Origin: Paenibacillus tuaregi
GTDB taxonomy: Bacteria > Bacillota > Bacilli > Paenibacillales > Paenibacillaceae
Direction: 5' to 3'
Length of the DNA: 64,000 bases
Assembly (NCBI RefSeq): GCF_900086655.1
Contig: NZ_LT575476.1
Span: forward strand, 1,902,503-1,966,502
How positions within the stretch are numbered: the stretch's first letter is position 1; the number at the start of each line of letters is the position of its first letter. Under the pieces are notes generated by a model, which saw only the letters and a program-made list of their open reading frames with translations, was not told the origin of the DNA and did no database searches. A program made the position numbers and the translations under genes. Shown here in pieces: positions 1 to 7,929 of the stretch.

Positions 1-35
1 ATACATGGGTATACACCTGTTGAGACCTGTTTAGA

Positions 36-67
36 CTGTCTTTTTTGTAAGATAATTTGTAAGACAG
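36..67. repeat. inverted repeat in the leader of the helicase gene
   Basis: CTGTCTT (36-42) is repeated inverted as AAGACAG (61-67), with two TTGTAAGA copies in the loop. It lies about 85 bases before the helicase start. It could be an operator or an RNA hairpin. I see no convincing promoter between 1 and 151, so the operon promoter may be further left, outside the window. Confidence 0.35.
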
Positions 68-151
68 ACATTGCACGAAAAATTAAAAATCAGCTAATTT
101 GAGGTTAGTAAACTTTACACTACTTAGATTAGAATCGGAGGTGAGCGGTAG

Positions 152-1540
152 ATGGCTGTATACGGCGAGCAGCTAATATCAAAGATCGTAGACACCGGCG
201 AAGTTTCAGCGTTGGACAAGTACGGAATCACGCGAGATGATTTCCTGACAGATGGTGAGAAACAGGCGTATGATTTCGTTATTAAGTACGGACGGGATAA
301 CGGAGGGCGGGCCCCTTCGTACGCCAGTCTCACCGCTGAGTGTCCGGACATTACGTATATACCAGGCGTAACCGACTCCTTTGCATACTTAGCCGAGCGG
401 ATAAAAGATGCGTCGGGGAAACGTAATGTTGCCGAGTTGTTCAACGGAAAAGTGGACGAACAAACGGGAAGGCGTCTTGAGTCAGAGGTGTCAAAGAAAT
501 TCCAAGCGCTTGATACGCAAGAGTTTATTACATGGTTGACGAATACTGTCGAAGGAATTAAACTAAAAACAAGAACAAGTGTTCGTATACTGGGTGATAT
601 ATCCAATGAAACGGACCGTTTTCTAGCGGAATACCGCGCACGCAAAGCCGGTGAATCTTACCGCATATGGCTTTCGGCCTTCGCGGCAATTAACGAACAG
701 ATCGGCGGTTACCTATCGTCAAACATGTATACGTGGTACGCAAGATCCGGACGAGGCAAATCCGTTATCGTCATGGTAGAGGCGATCGAAGCTGCGCTGC
801 AGGGAGCCGTTGTTTTGGTCTACGCACTAGAGATGTCACGCTTTGAGTGGCTGGCTCGTGCATTCTCGTACTTATCCGCAAAGGCAGGTACGTTCACCGC
901 GCAGATTGCCGGCGTAGATTACGAAGCAGGCTTTGATAATCGTGCGATGCTCACGGGCCGCCTACCGGAAGAGTACGAACAGCAGCTCGCGGATTTCCTG
1001 CGTAATCTCAACGAGCAAATACCCGGCCGCATTATCTTACGCGCTACGGATGACGAAGGCTTTACGGACCGCTCCGTGCGCCAGCTTGAGGCGGATATTA
1101 ACGAGGTGCGCGCGGATGTAGCCGTAGTCGATCCGATCTATTACATGGATTACGAGGCGAATACATCTAAAACAGCGGGTGGAGACGCGGCAGCTACGTC
1201 GAAAAAACTGCGCCTAATGGCCGGGCGAACGAGGACAGCGCTTCATGTAATCACGCAGGCTGATGAGAATCCGAACGAAAAGGGCGACGACGGCGTACGC
1301 GAGATGAAACCGCCGAAGCGTGCTGAAATCAAGAAGACGAAGGCGGTCCTGGAGGACGCGGCCAATACGTTCGCCATCGATACTCTGGCGCAGGAAGGAC
1401 GTGGGATTATTGAACTCGCGAAGGGTCGTAGCGGTGGGGAAGATACGCGGGTAGAAATCGTGTATTTACCGAATTTCGGTATCGTTCGGGAGATCGTTGA
1501 TAGCGGGGGAGACAGAGGGCAGTTTGTAAGTGGATTTTAA
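152..1540 (+). CDS. DnaB-like replicative DNA helicase (phage)
   Basis: A 462-residue protein with the RecA-type ATPase fold of DnaB helicases, expected to unwind the phage fork as a hexamer. The N-terminal ~150 residues are helical, as in the DnaB primase-interaction domain. Walker A is ARSGRGKS near residues 196-203; its first glycine is replaced by alanine. Walker B is VAVVDPIYYMD near 325, and a DnaB-like 'YALEMS' stretch follows Walker A. The start has CGGAGGTGA at 136-144, seven bases upstream. A primase lies two genes downstream, so helicase and primase are co-encoded. DnaB family membership is quite sure; no accessory loader is visible. Confidence 0.85.
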   Translation: MAVYGEQLISKIVDTGEVSALDKYGITRDDFLTDGEKQAYDFVIKYGRDNGGRAPSYASLTAECPDITYIPGVTDSFAYLAERIKDASGKRNVAELFNGKVDEQTGRRLESEVSKKFQALDTQEFITWLTNTVEGIKLKTRTSVRILGDISNETDRFLAEYRARKAGESYRIWLSAFAAINEQIGGYLSSNMYTWYARSGRGKSVIVMVEAIEAALQGAVVLVYALEMSRFEWLARAFSYLSAKAGTFTAQIAGVDYEAGFDNRAMLTGRLPEEYEQQLADFLRNLNEQIPGRIILRATDDEGFTDRSVRQLEADINEVRADVAVVDPIYYMDYEANTSKTAGGDAAATSKKLRLMAGRTRTALHVITQADENPNEKGDDGVREMKPPKRAEIKKTKAVLEDAANTFAIDTLAQEGRGIIELAKGRSGGEDTRVEIVYLPNFGIVREIVDSGGDRGQFVSGF

Positions 1541-1593
1541 TTTTGGCGTAATGTATAAGTTTACTATTACGTAATATGTTACGTCTTATATTA

Positions 1594-1612
1594 TGTTTCC
1601 TGTTCAGAAACA
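1594..1612. promoter_or_regulatory. palindrome upstream of the XRE promoter, candidate operator
   Basis: TGTTTC (1594-1599) and GAAACA (1607-1612) form a dyad 30 bases before the -35 box of the next promoter. GAAACATT occurs here (1607-1614) and again inside the promoter spacer (1651-1658). The pair would suit cooperative autoregulation by the XRE protein encoded next. This is inference from position. Confidence 0.4.
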
Positions 1613-1641
1613 TTGAATCAGGCAATCTTTTTCAAAGTGTG

Positions 1642-1670
1642 TTGACACAAGAAACATTTTGGAATATTAT
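1642..1670 (+). promoter_or_regulatory. sigma-A type promoter for the XRE regulator/primase genes
   Basis: TTGACA at 1642-1647, a 17-base spacer and TATTAT at 1665-1670 match the vegetative consensus closely. The predicted transcription start, about 1677, lies after an upstream in-frame ATG at 1659, which supports the downstream TTG start of the regulator. Confidence 0.8.
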
Positions 1671-1718
1671 AGCACTACGAAAGATTTAATAGATTTATAT
1701 AAAAGGAGACGGCTTAGC

Positions 1719-2198
1719 TTGGATACACTATTATTAGGCGAATTTATCAAGGAAGGTAGAAAACGTAAAGGTTTATCGTTGAGAGGTCTTGCGGAAGCTG
1801 CCGGAATAAGTCCGTCCCAACTTAGTAAGCTTGAAAGGGGGCAAGTAAAGTTACCAGAAGACAGGACACTTGAGCGGTTAGCTGAGACATTAAACGTTGA
1901 TAAATTTGATTTTTTTGCTCTAGCTGGTCGGGTCTACACTGAAAAAAACGCCGATCCAACAGAAGAGATTTTACAAGGAATTAAAGAGGTTGCTGCATCT
2001 TTAGAGGACTTTCGTAATAGCTTCGATGCCGTTCAGGAAGAATCTGAGGACTTTGGGGAAGCTATCTATCAGTTGTTAAGGAGGAAGATGCAACACCTAT
2101 CTGAAGATCAAGCCAAAGAGGCTGCGTTAGAAATGAAGTCGGCCTTTGACCTTTGGGAAAAAAGAACAAGAAATGCACGGATTTTTGGCAGAAAATAA
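1719..2198 (+). CDS. XRE-family helix-turn-helix regulator
   Basis: A 159-residue Cro/C1-type DNA-binding protein. The HTH covers about residues 10-62, with the recognition region LAEAAGISPSQLSKLERG. The acidic, helical C-terminal half has no sensor or protease domain that I recognise. I choose the TTG at 1719 because AAAGGAGA (1702-1709) precedes it by nine bases. An in-frame ATG at 1659 falls inside the promoter and would lie upstream of the transcript. The gene sits between helicase and primase and has its own strong promoter, so it may tune replication genes or the lysis/lysogeny choice. Target unknown. Confidence 0.82.
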   Translation: MDTLLLGEFIKEGRKRKGLSLRGLAEAAGISPSQLSKLERGQVKLPEDRTLERLAETLNVDKFDFFALAGRVYTEKNADPTEEILQGIKEVAASLEDFRNSFDAVQEESEDFGEAIYQLLRRKMQHLSEDQAKEAALEMKSAFDLWEKRTRNARIFGRK

Positions 2199-2215
2199 AT
2201 AAAGGGTGTGATTAG

Positions 2216-3154
2216 TTGGATATCCTACGTCACATTGAACACTATCCTTGGCGCAATCCCCGCTGGCACCCTCTAAAACTTGAAGCGAGCTCGCCATTTA
2301 GACCCGGGGACGACACGCCGTCCTTCTCGGTTAACCTCGATCCATCTTCGGATAGATACGGGTGGTGGAACGACTGGGGCGCAAAGGAGAAACGTTGGCG
2401 TGCAGGCCCACCGGAAAAGTTGATAAGCTTTATTTTGAACATAACAGACGAGGAAGCGGCGGAACTCATTTACAAAGGCAGCCACGGAGACCTTGGCACA
2501 TACATACACATTAGACTCCCAGATCCAGATGCCAGGGTATGTAAGAAACCGTTAGACATAACTTTTGAACCGCAAGTCTCTGAATATTTGCTGAGCCGCG
2601 GAATCTCTGCGGAGGTACAGCGCCTTCATCGGACAAGCTATGATCCGGCAGCAAAAGCGGTAATCTTGCCGTGGTGGGGAGTAGCGCCAACACCGGACGG
2701 TCAACGCTTGCTTAACGTAAAGTACCGGTCGACCCGGGATAAGCGCTTCTGGTACGCTCGAAACGGGGCACCTATTCGCGATTTAATCTACGGAATTGAC
2801 GTCGTGTACCAACGTAGTATTAAACGCGCAGCAATCGTAGAGGCAGAGATCGATGCGTTAACGTTATGTTCGATGGGAATACCTGCGATTGCAACCGGTG
2901 GCGCAGCGTTTAACGAGAAGAAGCGGGATTTGATCCTGCGCAGTCCAATCGAGGAGATCGTAATAGTCCGGGACAATGACGAAGCGGGCAGACGGTGGCG
3001 TAACGATGTTGTGAACGCTTTACGAGGGAAGGTGCGGATAAGTATCGCTCTTGTGCTACGCGGATATAAGGACGTTAACGAGGCTAGAGGTGTGGGTGTT
3101 AGCAAAATACGAACATTAGCTCCCGAATTTCCTTTTTTAAGGATGACAGTATGA
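2216..3154 (+). CDS. Toprim-domain primase, DnaG-like, zinc finger degenerate
   Basis: A 312-residue primase-type protein that would lay RNA primers for the DnaB-like helicase and PolA. The Toprim signature is present: a glutamate in VEAEIDALTL near residue 210 and DxD in IVRDNDEAGRR near 250. The N-terminus resembles the CHC2 zinc-finger segment (SPFRPGDDTPSFSVN mirrors C-P-F-H-x-E-x-T-P-S-F), but the metal-binding cysteines and histidine are gone. The start is TTG at 2216 with AAAGGGTG upstream, 18 bases after the XRE stop. It may be a primase that recognises its template without zinc, or a primase-helicase accessory. Confidence 0.78.
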   Translation: MDILRHIEHYPWRNPRWHPLKLEASSPFRPGDDTPSFSVNLDPSSDRYGWWNDWGAKEKRWRAGPPEKLISFILNITDEEAAELIYKGSHGDLGTYIHIRLPDPDARVCKKPLDITFEPQVSEYLLSRGISAEVQRLHRTSYDPAAKAVILPWWGVAPTPDGQRLLNVKYRSTRDKRFWYARNGAPIRDLIYGIDVVYQRSIKRAAIVEAEIDALTLCSMGIPAIATGGAAFNEKKRDLILRSPIEEIVIVRDNDEAGRRWRNDVVNALRGKVRISIALVLRGYKDVNEARGVGVSKIRTLAPEFPFLRMTV

Positions 3155-3160
3155 CGGAAA

Positions 3161-3247
3161 TTGTCGTATAATGGAAATGGTTGAACAAATGGAAACTTTT
3201 ACTCTAAGGCAAACCAAAAGTTCGCCTTCGCTGCGCCTATCTTTGAA
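3161..3247. other. short intergenic stretch with an isolated -10 box
   Basis: TATAAT at 3167-3172, preceded 18 bases earlier by ATGACA (3143-3148), could start a rightward transcript that runs against the minus-strand XRE gene. No + strand gene with a ribosome site follows before 3594, so any such transcript would be antisense or a leader. Confidence 0.3.
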
Positions 3248-3478
3248 CTACTTTCGCAGGATAACGTACAAGTCACGCGGGCTGTAGTTGCTACCTGTCT
3301 TCTCATTAATTATGTCAGTAATAATGATGGAGTTCAGATAGGAGATTTTAAGATTCCCGTTAGCATACTTTGATATTAATGCTTTGTTAATACCTGTGTA
3401 GTCCGCTAGAGTTTGTTGCTTCCAGTTGATTTCATTCAAGATTTCTATAAGGCGACAGCGACCGAGTTTAAACTCCAT
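3248..3478 (-). CDS. small XRE/Cro-type DNA-binding protein
   Basis: A 76-residue HTH protein with the core QTLADYTGINKALISKYANG near residues 21-41. It is little more than a DNA-binding domain, like phage Cro or Cro/C1-type antirepressors. The start is ATG at 3478 with TGGAGG six bases upstream. It is divergent from the sigma-like gene at 3594 across an AT-rich 115-base gap and convergent with the primase, so it probably acts in that gap. Its AT-rich codon use differs from the GC-richer neighbours, suggesting separate acquisition. Confidence 0.72.
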   Translation of the reverse strand: MEFKLGRCRLIEILNEINWKQQTLADYTGINKALISKYANGNLKISYLNSIIITDIINEKTGSNYSPRDLYVILRK

Positions 3479-3593
3479 CGTCTGCCTCCAGGATTAATTT
3501 CCATAAATTTATCTTAACATATTTTTAGTAATATTTGTGCGAGTCTCAGTTTTACTTTCTATATAGAAGTATAAGTCAAAAGGAGGTTTGCGA

Positions 3594-4187
3594 ATGGTCT
3601 TTGAGGATTATTTTAACAAGTACCAACCTGCTGTAAAAGCAATTAGTCACGCAAGGAGCTTAAGGAGCCGTGTTCCCCGTGAGGAGTTTATCAGTTGCTT
3701 GAATGAGGAGTTATGGAGAGCTTTTCAAACATTCGATGAATCCAAGGGATGCTCGTTGAATGGTTGGGTAAATAGGCTCTTAGAACAAGCCGCTATTCGT
3801 CTTATTAAGTCTAAGGAAGGTAGTTACCACCGAAACGTATTTAACTTGATCGATGCGGACAAGAGTGAGGAACGGGGAAATAGCGCGCCAACGTTAGAGC
3901 CCTGCACTGAGCCAGAGTTCGTTGAGGAAAGAGTATTCCAAAGGATGCGAAAAAAAGAAGCCGACCAGCGCCAACTGATCGACTTCCTTATACACTCGGG
4001 ACCTCCCGACGCCACGACGACTGCTATCGTCGAAGCATTTAAAACAGCGCCAGCCAGCGCCTCGGATACCGCGATCGCCAAATCAATCGGTATCCATCAT
4101 GAAACCGTTAAACGCAAGCTTCGCAAACTATCTCGCCGTTACGACGCCAATCGCTTCGGTGATTTAAACGAATATCTTGCAGTTTAA
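3594..4187 (+). CDS. sigma-70-like / HTH transcription factor
   Basis: A 197-residue protein shaped like a short phage sigma factor. The N-terminal half (VPREEFISCLNEELWRAF, ESKGCSLNGWVNRLLEQA) resembles sigma region 2. The C-terminal 50 residues carry a region 4-like HTH, DTAIAKSIGIHHETVKRKL. The ATG at 3594 has AAAGGAGG seven bases before it; an in-frame TTG at 3588 overlaps that site and is unlikely. It is the first gene of a rightward block of early genes, so it may redirect host RNA polymerase to phage promoters. It could equally be a simple HTH activator. Confidence 0.65.
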   Translation: MVFEDYFNKYQPAVKAISHARSLRSRVPREEFISCLNEELWRAFQTFDESKGCSLNGWVNRLLEQAAIRLIKSKEGSYHRNVFNLIDADKSEERGNSAPTLEPCTEPEFVEERVFQRMRKKEADQRQLIDFLIHSGPPDATTTAIVEAFKTAPASASDTAIAKSIGIHHETVKRKLRKLSRRYDANRFGDLNEYLAV

Positions 4188-4198
4188 CTAGGGTTAAC

Positions 4199-4230
4199 GA
4201 GAACGGAGTTTCAGGCACGAATCCGTTCTC
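4199..4230 (+). terminator. 9-bp perfect hairpin after the sigma-like gene
   Basis: GAGAACGGA (4199-4207) pairs with TCCGTTCTC (4222-4230) 12 bases after the stop codon. There is no T-run after the stem, so termination would be weak or factor-dependent. It may instead stabilise the mRNA. The rest of the gap to 4427 is AT-rich with no clear gene. Confidence 0.45.
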
Positions 4231-4427
4231 GGCCCCACATTTAGTATAACACATTTTTAAAAGCATAAATCAAGAGGTAAAGATTACAGTGAATTGATTC
4301 TATATGTATAGTGTTGCCTAAATGTTTCCATTTATACTACTTTCGTTTTCAATCTTACGAAAAAAGTTTCGGGTTGTCAACGTTTATTTAAGTACGCCTA
4401 AATTACTTTTAACCGGAGGTTCCCGAT

Positions 4428-4610
4428 ATGAAACACGTTAATCATAAATATTTACGCAATAAAACGCATAAAGTTTCGGATTTATCCGCAGCCGAGCGCA
4501 GATGCCCGTCCGATACCTTCCTATTATATAACGGTTCGTTCGAAGATTACGAAGATCCAGCGGATTACCTGCCGTATGGACATAGCGCGAAGGCGGTGCG
4601 TATCGCATGA
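4428..4610 (+). CDS. small hypothetical protein
   Basis: A 60-residue basic/acidic mixed protein that I do not recognise. It has no membrane segment or cysteine motif. GGAGGT at 4415-4420 lies seven bases before the ATG. The stop overlaps the next start (ATGA at 4607-4610), so the two genes are translationally coupled. The C-terminal half is rich in acidic residues and tyrosine. Confidence 0.65.
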   Translation: MKHVNHKYLRNKTHKVSDLSAAERRCPSDTFLLYNGSFEDYEDPADYLPYGHSAKAVRIA

Positions 4611-5164
4611 TCTGGACGGTATCTATTCACGCGTCAAAACGAGTCAATGAACGTTTCGGCGTCAAGCCCGACACAGTTACCGAATGGGTGAACGAACGTA
4701 TGGAGTCCGCAAGGTTCGTATGTAACTCGTTTGCGGATGACGGAAACGAAGCGCGGATGTTTGTAAACGGAAAGGTTATATTTTTCGTTGACCTTATCGA
4801 AAACCACGTCATGACGGTGAGATATGCGTCAATGCCGCGGTTTGCTACGGAGTGCTTGGTTGAGGTTGCGGCTAAAGAGCTTCGGAAGAAACAGGCTAAG
4901 GTTCTTGAGGCCGAGCGTGAGTTTGTACGCGCTAAAGCAGAACTTGAATCGGAAAAGATTGACCTACGACTCGCATTATTAAAAACGCGCTCCGAACAAC
5001 GAGCTGCAGCACTTAGCGCAAGACTGAACGCGGTCGAACTAAGACTGCGCGAATTAGCGGCCGAGGTAAAACGGGAACGTCGCGAAGTCACATATCTCGC
5101 GGAAGGCATCGTATCGCTCTCCGTATCATATAAGCCGGAATCTACGCCGGCAGCGCGGTATTAA
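4607..5164 (+). CDS. hypothetical protein with C-terminal coiled coil
   Basis: A 185-residue protein in two parts. The N-terminal ~75 residues (IHASKRVNERFG to MTVRYASM) look like a compact alpha/beta domain resembling small phage DUF4258-type folds, which is a weak resemblance. Residues ~85-165 are a charged heptad-rich coiled coil. It overlaps the preceding gene by four bases. No function can be assigned; a structural or nucleoid role in early infection is possible. Confidence 0.62.
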   Translation: MIWTVSIHASKRVNERFGVKPDTVTEWVNERMESARFVCNSFADDGNEARMFVNGKVIFFVDLIENHVMTVRYASMPRFATECLVEVAAKELRKKQAKVLEAEREFVRAKAELESEKIDLRLALLKTRSEQRAAALSARLNAVELRLRELAAEVKRERREVTYLAEGIVSLSVSYKPESTPAARY

Positions 5165-5179
5165 CGATTCTGGACGGGT

Positions 5180-5270
5180 CTCTTCTCGCTTCGCTAGTGG
5201 GAAGAGCCGCCGGGTGGGCCGACGTTAGTACCGTGCTGCGGACGTAGAAGATTGTCCGGACGCCCGGCGG
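5180..5270 (+). ncRNA. structured leader RNA upstream of the SSB gene
   Basis: The 154-base gap before the SSB gene is GC-rich and strongly self-complementary. CTCTTC (5180-5185) pairs with GAAGAG (5201-5206). CCGCCGGG (5207-5214) pairs perfectly with CCCGGCGG (5263-5270), enclosing a small CCG/CGG hairpin (5231-5241) and the palindrome GTCCGGAC (5254-5261). There is no T-run, so it is not a simple terminator. It could be an autoregulatory site for the single-strand binding protein made from the downstream mRNA, as T4 gp32 does. That role is inference. Confidence 0.45.
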
Positions 5271-5318
5271 AGCGTCGTAAGTTATCCGACTATTCATATT
5301 GAAAAGGAACGTGATCGA

Positions 5319-6110
5319 ATGTCTATGTTTACGAAGGTTGGCGCAGCAGCGGTGGCCGCAACGAACAACGACGGGGGCACGAAGGAAAGTCCGATCACCT
5401 CGTTCAAGTCCGGCTCATCGTATAAGGTCGGCGTCAAGTCCATCGAAGACGTCGCGGAGTACTACGGCTACAGCGTTTTTAAGAAAGTAAACACGTTCGT
5501 GCCGAAGAATCCGGCCACACGCAATGCCCGCGGCTTCATCGACGCGAATCCGACCGTATGGGATCGCGCTGCGGAATTGCTCTACGCTGACGCTAAAGCC
5601 GCGAAGGATGCCGGCGCCAGTGAGGACGCAGTCAAGAAGATCACGGACGAAGCGTATCTGTATCGCGGCAAGCAGCGGTTTCTACGCGCATTCTTCGACC
5701 TAACGACCGGCAAAGATATCGTAGTCGACTTGAGCCCGAAACAAGAGAAGACGCTTAAGGCCGTAATCGAAAAGTATGCGAAGAAGCTCGGTAGCATTGC
5801 GTTCGAGCTGACGAAGACCGGTTCGAGTACGAATGCGGTTGTCGCGCTGTCTCCGATCATTGATATGGACGAAGACCTAACGGAAGCCGAGCGTGCTAAC
5901 TTCGCCAAAGTCGGAGAGAAGCCGTTCGACCTGGCGGAGTTTGAGACGTGCTTGTACGTTGCCGACGAAGAGGAGCAAACGAAGAATCTCGTTGTCGCCG
6001 GCTTCGATATCGCGCGACTCGGCTTGTCGATCGGAGCAGCAGCGTCAAGCTCCGCACATTCAACGGTAGAGGGCCCGATCGATATCTCCGAAGATGATTT
6101 GCCGTTTTAA
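5319..6110 (+). CDS. single-stranded DNA-binding protein (gp32-like, acidic SSB tail)
   Basis: A 263-residue protein whose last residues, DISEDDLPF, are the classic acidic SSB tip used to recruit replication partners. The body (YGYSVFKKVNTFVPKNP, DEAYLYRGKQRFLRAFFDL) resembles phage ssDNA-binding proteins rather than bacterial OB-fold SSB, and it is longer than E. coli SSB. The ATG has AAAAGGA upstream and follows a highly structured leader. It lies between helicase/primase genes and the DNA polymerase, as expected for fork coating. Confident as an SSB, less so about the exact family. Confidence 0.75.
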   Translation: MSMFTKVGAAAVAATNNDGGTKESPITSFKSGSSYKVGVKSIEDVAEYYGYSVFKKVNTFVPKNPATRNARGFIDANPTVWDRAAELLYADAKAAKDAGASEDAVKKITDEAYLYRGKQRFLRAFFDLTTGKDIVVDLSPKQEKTLKAVIEKYAKKLGSIAFELTKTGSSTNAVVALSPIIDMDEDLTEAERANFAKVGEKPFDLAEFETCLYVADEEEQTKNLVVAGFDIARLGLSIGAAASSSAHSTVEGPIDISEDDLPF

Positions 6111-6146
6111 GCCGAACACCAAACAATAACGAAGGGAAGCGGTAAT

Positions 6147-6605
6147 ATCGCACACATAAACGAAGTTAAAGGGAAGCACTCGGAAATGACGGCTCGGCTC
6201 GCACTCATGTCTAACGGATGGACGGTAGCCACAACGGACACGGACGAGTCGTTCGATATCGTGGCACGAGATCCGGTTAGCCGCGCATGGAAAACGTTCC
6301 AAGTTAAGACGATTAAGGTGCGGACAGACCGACGCGGCGATCTCGTGGTTAACGGACGAAAAGGTAACGGAGAGCCGTATACGCTATCCGAGACTGATTA
6401 CTTTATCGGTGTCATGGGATCGGAAGATGGCGGGTTGCCTACGGTCTACGTATTCGAGAACAACGAGCAATCTGAGTACTGGGCGACGGAGACAAGCGCC
6501 GAGCGACGCTGGGTTCGCTTGCCGATCGAGTTGGACCGTGCTACTTACGCGGTAAACGTTGGTGAAACGGAGTTGGCGGGACCGACGGATTATATCGCGG
6601 CTTAG
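6147..6605 (+). CDS. PD-(D/E)XK-type nuclease-like protein, likely ATC start
   Basis: A 152-residue protein with the order typical of small PD-(D/E)XK enzymes: a helix with glutamate (GKHSEMTARLALMSNGW), then ESFDIVARD and the WKTFQVKTIK strand, giving E...D...QVK. The only canonical start, ATG 6186, would cut the helix right after its conserved glutamate. In-frame ATC at 6147 has GAAGGGA nine bases upstream and yields a complete domain (AHINEVKGKHSE...). A phage resolvase or group I intron-type endonuclease role is possible. It ends in Ala-Ala. Confidence 0.62.
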   Translation: MAHINEVKGKHSEMTARLALMSNGWTVATTDTDESFDIVARDPVSRAWKTFQVKTIKVRTDRRGDLVVNGRKGNGEPYTLSETDYFIGVMGSEDGGLPTVYVFENNEQSEYWATETSAERRWVRLPIELDRATYAVNVGETELAGPTDYIAA

Positions 6606-6666
6606 TAACGGTAGCTACGCAATTCCAAATAAACGCGCCTACGAGCGCCCAAAGGAGACCGATTAA

Positions 6667-7908
6667 ATGGCGAAATTGAACGTAGTAATTCCGAATGTGG
6701 ACGTAGAGGTAAGAGGCGAAGACGGTAAATCCGTTAAGTACCGCAAAGTTGACCGCAAGCCGCGGGCGGGCGATATCATAAAGTTTACTGCATATGCGAC
6801 TTCATTCGTACATGAGGGAGCGTTCTACCTCGTTGATGAAATTGACGCGTGTGGTGACGCACAGATTACTGATGAAGACGGCGATAGTTACGATACGGCG
6901 GGGGACAGTTTTGATGTCTACGAAAAGGTAGCGGAGCAGTCGCAAATTGCGCGAATTCCTGAACGCCTGAAAGTCGGGGATTACGCGAAGGTAGTCGCAG
7001 ACCAAAAAACCAGCGAGGACGATCCGATTTCATCTAACGCGAGGGTCGGAGATATCGTCGAGGTTATCGAGATGGACTCGTCCGCTGTTCCGTATAGAGT
7101 ACGAACAATCGTCGGGCATATCGTAGGCGGAACAGCTTGGGCGCGCCCATTCGCACTCGTCCGAGCAACCGAAGCGGAAGTCGCCGCAGCTAAAGACGCG
7201 CTTGACCCACGCAATGAATTTGCAGTTGGCGATAAGGTGCGGCTGGTTAGCGGAGGCGACAAGCACCCACTAAACGGATTTATGGACGGAGAGATCTACG
7301 AAGTTAAAGATCCCAAGTGTTCACTACACAGTGGCGAGAGAATCCGTATTACTAAGCCGACTGGCGGAGCAGGATACGCCAAGCCGGACCAACTCGAAAA
7401 GGTCAGCGCAGAGGAATTGGCGGAGATCGAACGTAAGAAGCTTCTCGCACAGTTTGCTCCGGGCGATACGGTTAAGCTTACGGTCCCTGACGGAAAACGT
7501 CCTCGGTACAGTTGGGGCAGCGTAGAGAACGGAGACGTTGGAACGATACGTCGCGTAGAGGATACACGTGTCATTGTTGACTTTCCGGCGCAGTCAATTT
7601 GGAACGCAGATCCTTCGGAGTTAACGAAACTCTCTGCGGAAGAAGCTGCTCAGCACGAAGAGGAAGCGCGTTGGTCGAAGATCGGGCGTAAGGTGAACGA
7701 GTATAAGGCGGGCGATTTGACGGTTCTTCCGGGCTGCCTACACTTAGGCTTCGCAGAGGTGCTCCGCATAGAAGGCGATAGAATTGTCGTTAAATGGGCG
7801 GATAAAACCGGATATGGTACTTGTACGGACCGCGCGTCAAGCCACCGCCTGATCGTTCCGGTCGAACAGCGCTTTGACCGCACCGAGCCCGAAAAGAACG
7901 CAGCTTAA
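6667..7908 (+). CDS. multi-repeat SH3-like (KOW/MIB-like) phage protein
   Basis: A 413-residue protein built from about five ~65-residue beta-barrel repeats, each containing a 'xxGDxVkvv...GdxyeV' pattern: RAGDIIKFTAY, KVGDYAKVVAD, AVGDKVRLVSG, APGDTVKLTVP, KAGDLTVLPG. Its second repeat (VGDIVEVIEMDSSAVPYRV) is clearly homologous to the last repeat of the protein encoded at 16292. The ATG has AAAGGAG upstream. SH3/KOW-like barrels bind nucleic acid, ribosomes or proline motifs, so this may be a host-interaction scaffold. No enzyme motif is visible. Confidence 0.6.
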   Translation: MAKLNVVIPNVDVEVRGEDGKSVKYRKVDRKPRAGDIIKFTAYATSFVHEGAFYLVDEIDACGDAQITDEDGDSYDTAGDSFDVYEKVAEQSQIARIPERLKVGDYAKVVADQKTSEDDPISSNARVGDIVEVIEMDSSAVPYRVRTIVGHIVGGTAWARPFALVRATEAEVAAAKDALDPRNEFAVGDKVRLVSGGDKHPLNGFMDGEIYEVKDPKCSLHSGERIRITKPTGGAGYAKPDQLEKVSAEELAEIERKKLLAQFAPGDTVKLTVPDGKRPRYSWGSVENGDVGTIRRVEDTRVIVDFPAQSIWNADPSELTKLSAEEAAQHEEEARWSKIGRKVNEYKAGDLTVLPGCLHLGFAEVLRIEGDRIVVKWADKTGYGTCTDRASSHRLIVPVEQRFDRTEPEKNAA

Positions 7909-7929
7909 TAAACCGGGAGGTGGCGTACT

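Noticed and set aside
3176..3290. Short frame after the TATAAT at 3167
   Set aside because: No ribosome site, low complexity, overlaps the minus-strand XRE gene.
4374..4404. Possible promoter TTGTCA ... TAAATT before the gene at 4428
   Set aside because: Spacer of 19 bases and weak boxes; not reliable enough to list.
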